Assembly (NCBI GenBank): GCA_016874895.1
Contig: VGSX01000160.1
Span: 1-7,898 of the forward strand
Source: Deltaproteobacteria bacterium
Lineage (GTDB): Bacteria; Desulfobacterota; Desulfobaccia; Desulfobaccales; Desulfobaccaceae
Direction: 5' to 3'
DNA: 7,898 nt
Shown one piece after another: positions 6,092 through 7,898 of the stretch. The number at the start of each line of letters is the position of its first letter. The stretch's first letter is position 1. The notes below the pieces were generated by a model, which searched no databases, had not been told where the DNA came from, and worked only from the letters and a program-made list of their open reading frames with translations. A program made the translations under genes and the position numbers.

Positions 6092-6936
6092 CCGCCACCC
6101 AACCCAAAGAAAAATACCCCAACGCCTCCCTGATCAAGAGCGCCGAGATCGCCGAAGTCATCCGGGAACAGAAACCCCAGACCGCGGCCAAGATTTCCAC
6201 TCGCAACCTAAGTTTCTTTTACGGGGAACACCAGGCCCTCTTTGATAATAACCTGGACATCGCCACCAACCGGGCCACCGCCATTATCGGTCCGTCCGGC
6301 TGTGGCAAGTCCACCCACATACGGGTGTATAACCGCATTTTCGAGCTCTACGGCGACCAGCGAGCCACCGGCGAGGTGCTGCTGGACGGCCAGAACATCC
6401 TCACCCAGGCCATCGATCTCCTGGAACTGCGGCGCCGGGTGGGCATGATTTTTCAAAAGCCCACGCCTTTTCCCATGAGCATCTTCGACAATATCGCCTT
6501 CGGCCTGAAGTTGCACTACAAGCTCAATAAGAGCGAGACCGCGGACCGGGTGGAGGACGCCCTGCGCAAAGCCGCCATCTGGGAGGAAGTGAAAGATTTC
6601 CTGCACAAACCCGGCACTGCCCTGTCCGGGGGGCAGCAGCAGCGACTGTGTATCGCCCGGGCCATCGTGGTGGAGCCCGAGGTGTTGCTCATGGATGAAC
6701 CCTGCTCCGCCATCGATCCCATCGCCACCAACAAAATCGAAGAATTGATTCATGAACTAAAGAGCCATTATACCATCGCCATCGTGACTCATAACATGCA
6801 GCAGGCAGCCCGGGTCTCGGATTACACCGCCTTCTTTTTCGAAGGCAGAATCATTGAGTTCGGCAATACCAAACAGATTTTCACCAACCCGGCCGTCAAG
6901 CAGACGGAAGAATACATCACCGGCCGTTTCGGTTAA
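6088..6936 (+). CDS. pstB: Phosphate import ATP-binding protein PstB
   Basis: This is the cytoplasmic ATPase that powers the PstCA channel, 282 aa. Motifs in order: Walker A GPSGCGKST at 68-76, Q-loop Q123 in FQKPTPFPMS, ABC signature LSGGQQQ from 179, Walker B with D203-E204 in LLMDEPCSA, D-loop AIDP, and H-loop H235 in VTHNMQQAA. KPTPFP, DEPCSA and YITGRFG are PstB hallmarks and separate it from other ABC ATPases. About 25 residues precede the usual start of the fold compared with E. coli PstB (257 aa). This extension is polar and of unknown role. The ATGA overlap with pstA and GGAG at 6074-6077 support the long start, and no later Met occurs before the core. After Walker A the protein reads HIRVYNRIFELY, where E. 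coli has LLRTFNKMFELY. Confidence 0.95.
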   Translation: MTATQPKEKYPNASLIKSAEIAEVIREQKPQTAAKISTRNLSFFYGEHQALFDNNLDIATNRATAIIGPSGCGKSTHIRVYNRIFELYGDQRATGEVLLDGQNILTQAIDLLELRRRVGMIFQKPTPFPMSIFDNIAFGLKLHYKLNKSETADRVEDALRKAAIWEEVKDFLHKPGTALSGGQQQRLCIARAIVVEPEVLLMDEPCSAIDPIATNKIEELIHELKSHYTIAIVTHNMQQAARVSDYTAFFFEGRIIEFGNTKQIFTNPAVKQTEEYITGRFG

Positions 6937-6952
6937 TCGTAGGTTAATAATA

Positions 6953-6981
6953 TTGCCTTTTGGCCAGTTTCATTGTATCCT
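6953..6981 (+). promoter_or_regulatory. Weak candidate promoter between pstB and phoU
   Basis: TTGCCT at 6953-6958 and TATCCT at 6976-6981 have an ideal 17-bp spacer, each matching 4 of 6 consensus bases. The -10 is identical to that of the candidate upstream of phoB. It could drive phoU independently, which the long gap makes plausible. Support is consensus match alone. Confidence 0.25.
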
Positions 6982-7013
6982 GTGACCTGATTGATGTATC
7001 GTAAATGTTCATT

Positions 7014-7034
7014 GGTCAGCCTACAGCCGTCAGC
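7014..7034 (-). repeat. Heptamer repeats, inverted arm
   Basis: Three consecutive 7-base units end in CAGC (period NNNCAGC, with units ending at 7020, 7027 and 7034). Read on the - strand they are GCTGNNN units, the same family as the direct units at 7114-7141. The two sets therefore face each other about 80 bases apart. Confidence 0.55.
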
Positions 7035-7113
7035 TAATGCTTTAAATTCAAATAGTTATTCTAAGATGGCAGATCGCTGGTTTCTTGATTAGTTTGCCTG
7101 ACCCATTGTTTTT

Positions 7114-7141
7114 GCTGAAAGCTGATTGCTGATAGCTGAAC
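7114..7141 (+). repeat. Four tandem heptamers, consensus GCTGANN
   Basis: Four exact 7-base units start at 7114, 7121, 7128 and 7135. The first five bases GCTGA are invariant and the last two vary. Such heptameric GCTGA repeats are familiar intergenic filler in several bacterial groups (recollection, not a search). The array ends only 7 bases before an in-frame ATG at 7149 and 76 bases before the preferred phoU start. Confidence 0.7.
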
Positions 7142-7217
7142 GCCTACCATGTATCAACGGCTAAGCCCAGGGTTTGAATTCGATTTTCCCGCTTATCTCA
7201 GCTCTCAAAGGCGCGCC

Positions 7218-7898
7218 ATGCCCAAGAATCTCGATTCCGAAATAGAGTTCATCAAGAAAAAACTTCTCGCCTTCTCGGCCATCGTCGAGGAAAATGTCCG
7301 GAACGCCATCAAAGCCCTGGTGATGCGGGACACGACCCTGGCCGCCAAGGTCATCGACACCGATGAGGAAATCGATTTCCTGGAAGTGGAGATTGAAGAA
7401 GAGTGCCTGAAAACTCTGGCTTTGTACCAACCGGTGGCCAAAGACCTGCGTTTTATCATCGCCGTCTTTAACATCAACAACGATTTAGAACGCATCGGCG
7501 ACCTGGCGGTGAACATCGCCGAACGGGCCATGTCCCTGGCCGCATGCACGGAGATCGACATCCCCTTCGACTACACCGGCATGGCCGAAAAAGTCCTGGC
7601 CATGGTGAAGCAGAGCCTGGACTCCCTGGTCCACATGGACCCGGATTCGGCCCGGCGGGTCTGCGAAGAGGACAACGAAGTGGATGTGATCAACCGCCAG
7701 GCCCAGACCAAGGTACAGGAACGCATCCGCCAGTATCCGGAGCGGGTGGACTGCCTCATCCAGTTCCCGGCCATCTCCAGCGAACTGGAGCGCATCGCCG
7801 ACCACGCCACCAACATCGCCGAAGAAGTCATCTATCTGGTGAAAGGCGAAATCGTCCGCCACAAAATCGAAAAGCCCCTTCTCAAGGTGGTCAATCCC
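7218..7898 (+). CDS. phoU: Phosphate signalling protein PhoU (3' end cut by window)
   Basis: The frame is open for 227 codons to the window edge with no stop seen; typical PhoU proteins are about 215-240 aa, so very little is missing. PhoU is a cytoplasmic metal-binding helical protein. It couples the Pst transporter to PhoR, keeps the regulon off when phosphate is sufficient, and protects against excess uptake. The two-fold PhoU repeat is plain: NDLERIGD at 88-95 and SELERIAD at 188-195, each with the metal-ligand E/DxxxD pattern (E91/D95, E191/D195) and followed by a matching N-I-A-E. The start at 7218 is chosen because family members begin close to FDxEIE..K and AAAGG sits at 7207-7211, 6 bases upstream. 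An in-frame ATG at 7149 would add 23 atypical residues and lacks a ribosome binding site. The 281-base gap from pstB suggests separate control. Confidence 0.93.
   Translation, partial: MPKNLDSEIEFIKKKLLAFSAIVEENVRNAIKALVMRDTTLAAKVIDTDEEIDFLEVEIEEECLKTLALYQPVAKDLRFIIAVFNINNDLERIGDLAVNIAERAMSLAACTEIDIPFDYTGMAEKVLAMVKQSLDSLVHMDPDSARRVCEEDNEVDVINRQAQTKVQERIRQYPERVDCLIQFPAISSELERIADHATNIAEEVIYLVKGEIVRHKIEKPLLKVVNP

Noticed and set aside
7149..7217. Upstream in-frame start for phoU at ATG 7149
   Set aside because: The added 23 residues do not fit the family N terminus and no ribosome binding site precedes it, although the frame is open and it cannot be fully excluded.
1..7898. tRNA, rRNA, CRISPR array, insertion sequence or prophage genes
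   Set aside because: I looked on both strands and saw no cloverleaf, array of long spaced repeats, transposase or integrase; the locus is a continuous housekeeping regulon.

Overview
The window is a compact phosphate-starvation locus from a Gram-negative bacterium. All genes lie on the + strand in the order phoB, phoR, pstS, pstC, pstA, pstB, phoU; phoU runs off the right edge. Base composition is moderately GC-rich with GC-rich third codon positions. PstS, PstB and PhoB resemble proteobacterial forms closely. The C-terminal wording of PhoB, the extracytoplasmic sensor domain of PhoR and the gene order suggest a Desulfobacterota/deltaproteobacterial relative. That placement is an impression from family knowledge, not a search result.

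Layout. Bases 1-322 are non-coding and hold a sigma70-like promoter candidate and a Pho-box-like array just before phoB. phoB (323-1009) and phoR (1014-2789) are 4 bases apart and encode the response regulator and the membrane sensor kinase. Bases 2790-3093 are a 304-base regulatory gap with a Pho-box pair right after phoR, a perfect 11-bp inverted repeat, a doubtful 37-codon ORF, and a second, longer Pho-box array before pstS. pstS (3094-4143) encodes the periplasmic phosphate-binding protein and is followed by a strong GC-rich hairpin. pstC, pstA and pstB (4284-6936) overlap one another by ATGA junctions and encode the two permeases and the ATPase. A 281-base gap with heptamer repeats separates pstB from phoU (7218 to the edge).

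How it works together (known from the family). PstS captures phosphate in the periplasm, PstC/PstA form the channel and PstB supplies ATP hydrolysis. PhoU links transporter state to PhoR. PhoR phosphorylates PhoB when phosphate is scarce, and PhoB~P binds Pho boxes to raise transcription. The repeats here read about (C/A)TAACA(C/A) with 11-bp phasing. They occur before phoB, after phoR and before pstS, so the locus looks autoregulated.

The genes themselves are ordinary and I see no new enzymatic or defence system. The points worth a second look are regulatory. The Pho-box sequence differs from the E. coli one, and the PhoB recognition helix has changed at two DNA-contact positions. There is an extra Pho box downstream of phoR, and phoU is separated from pstB by a repeat island.
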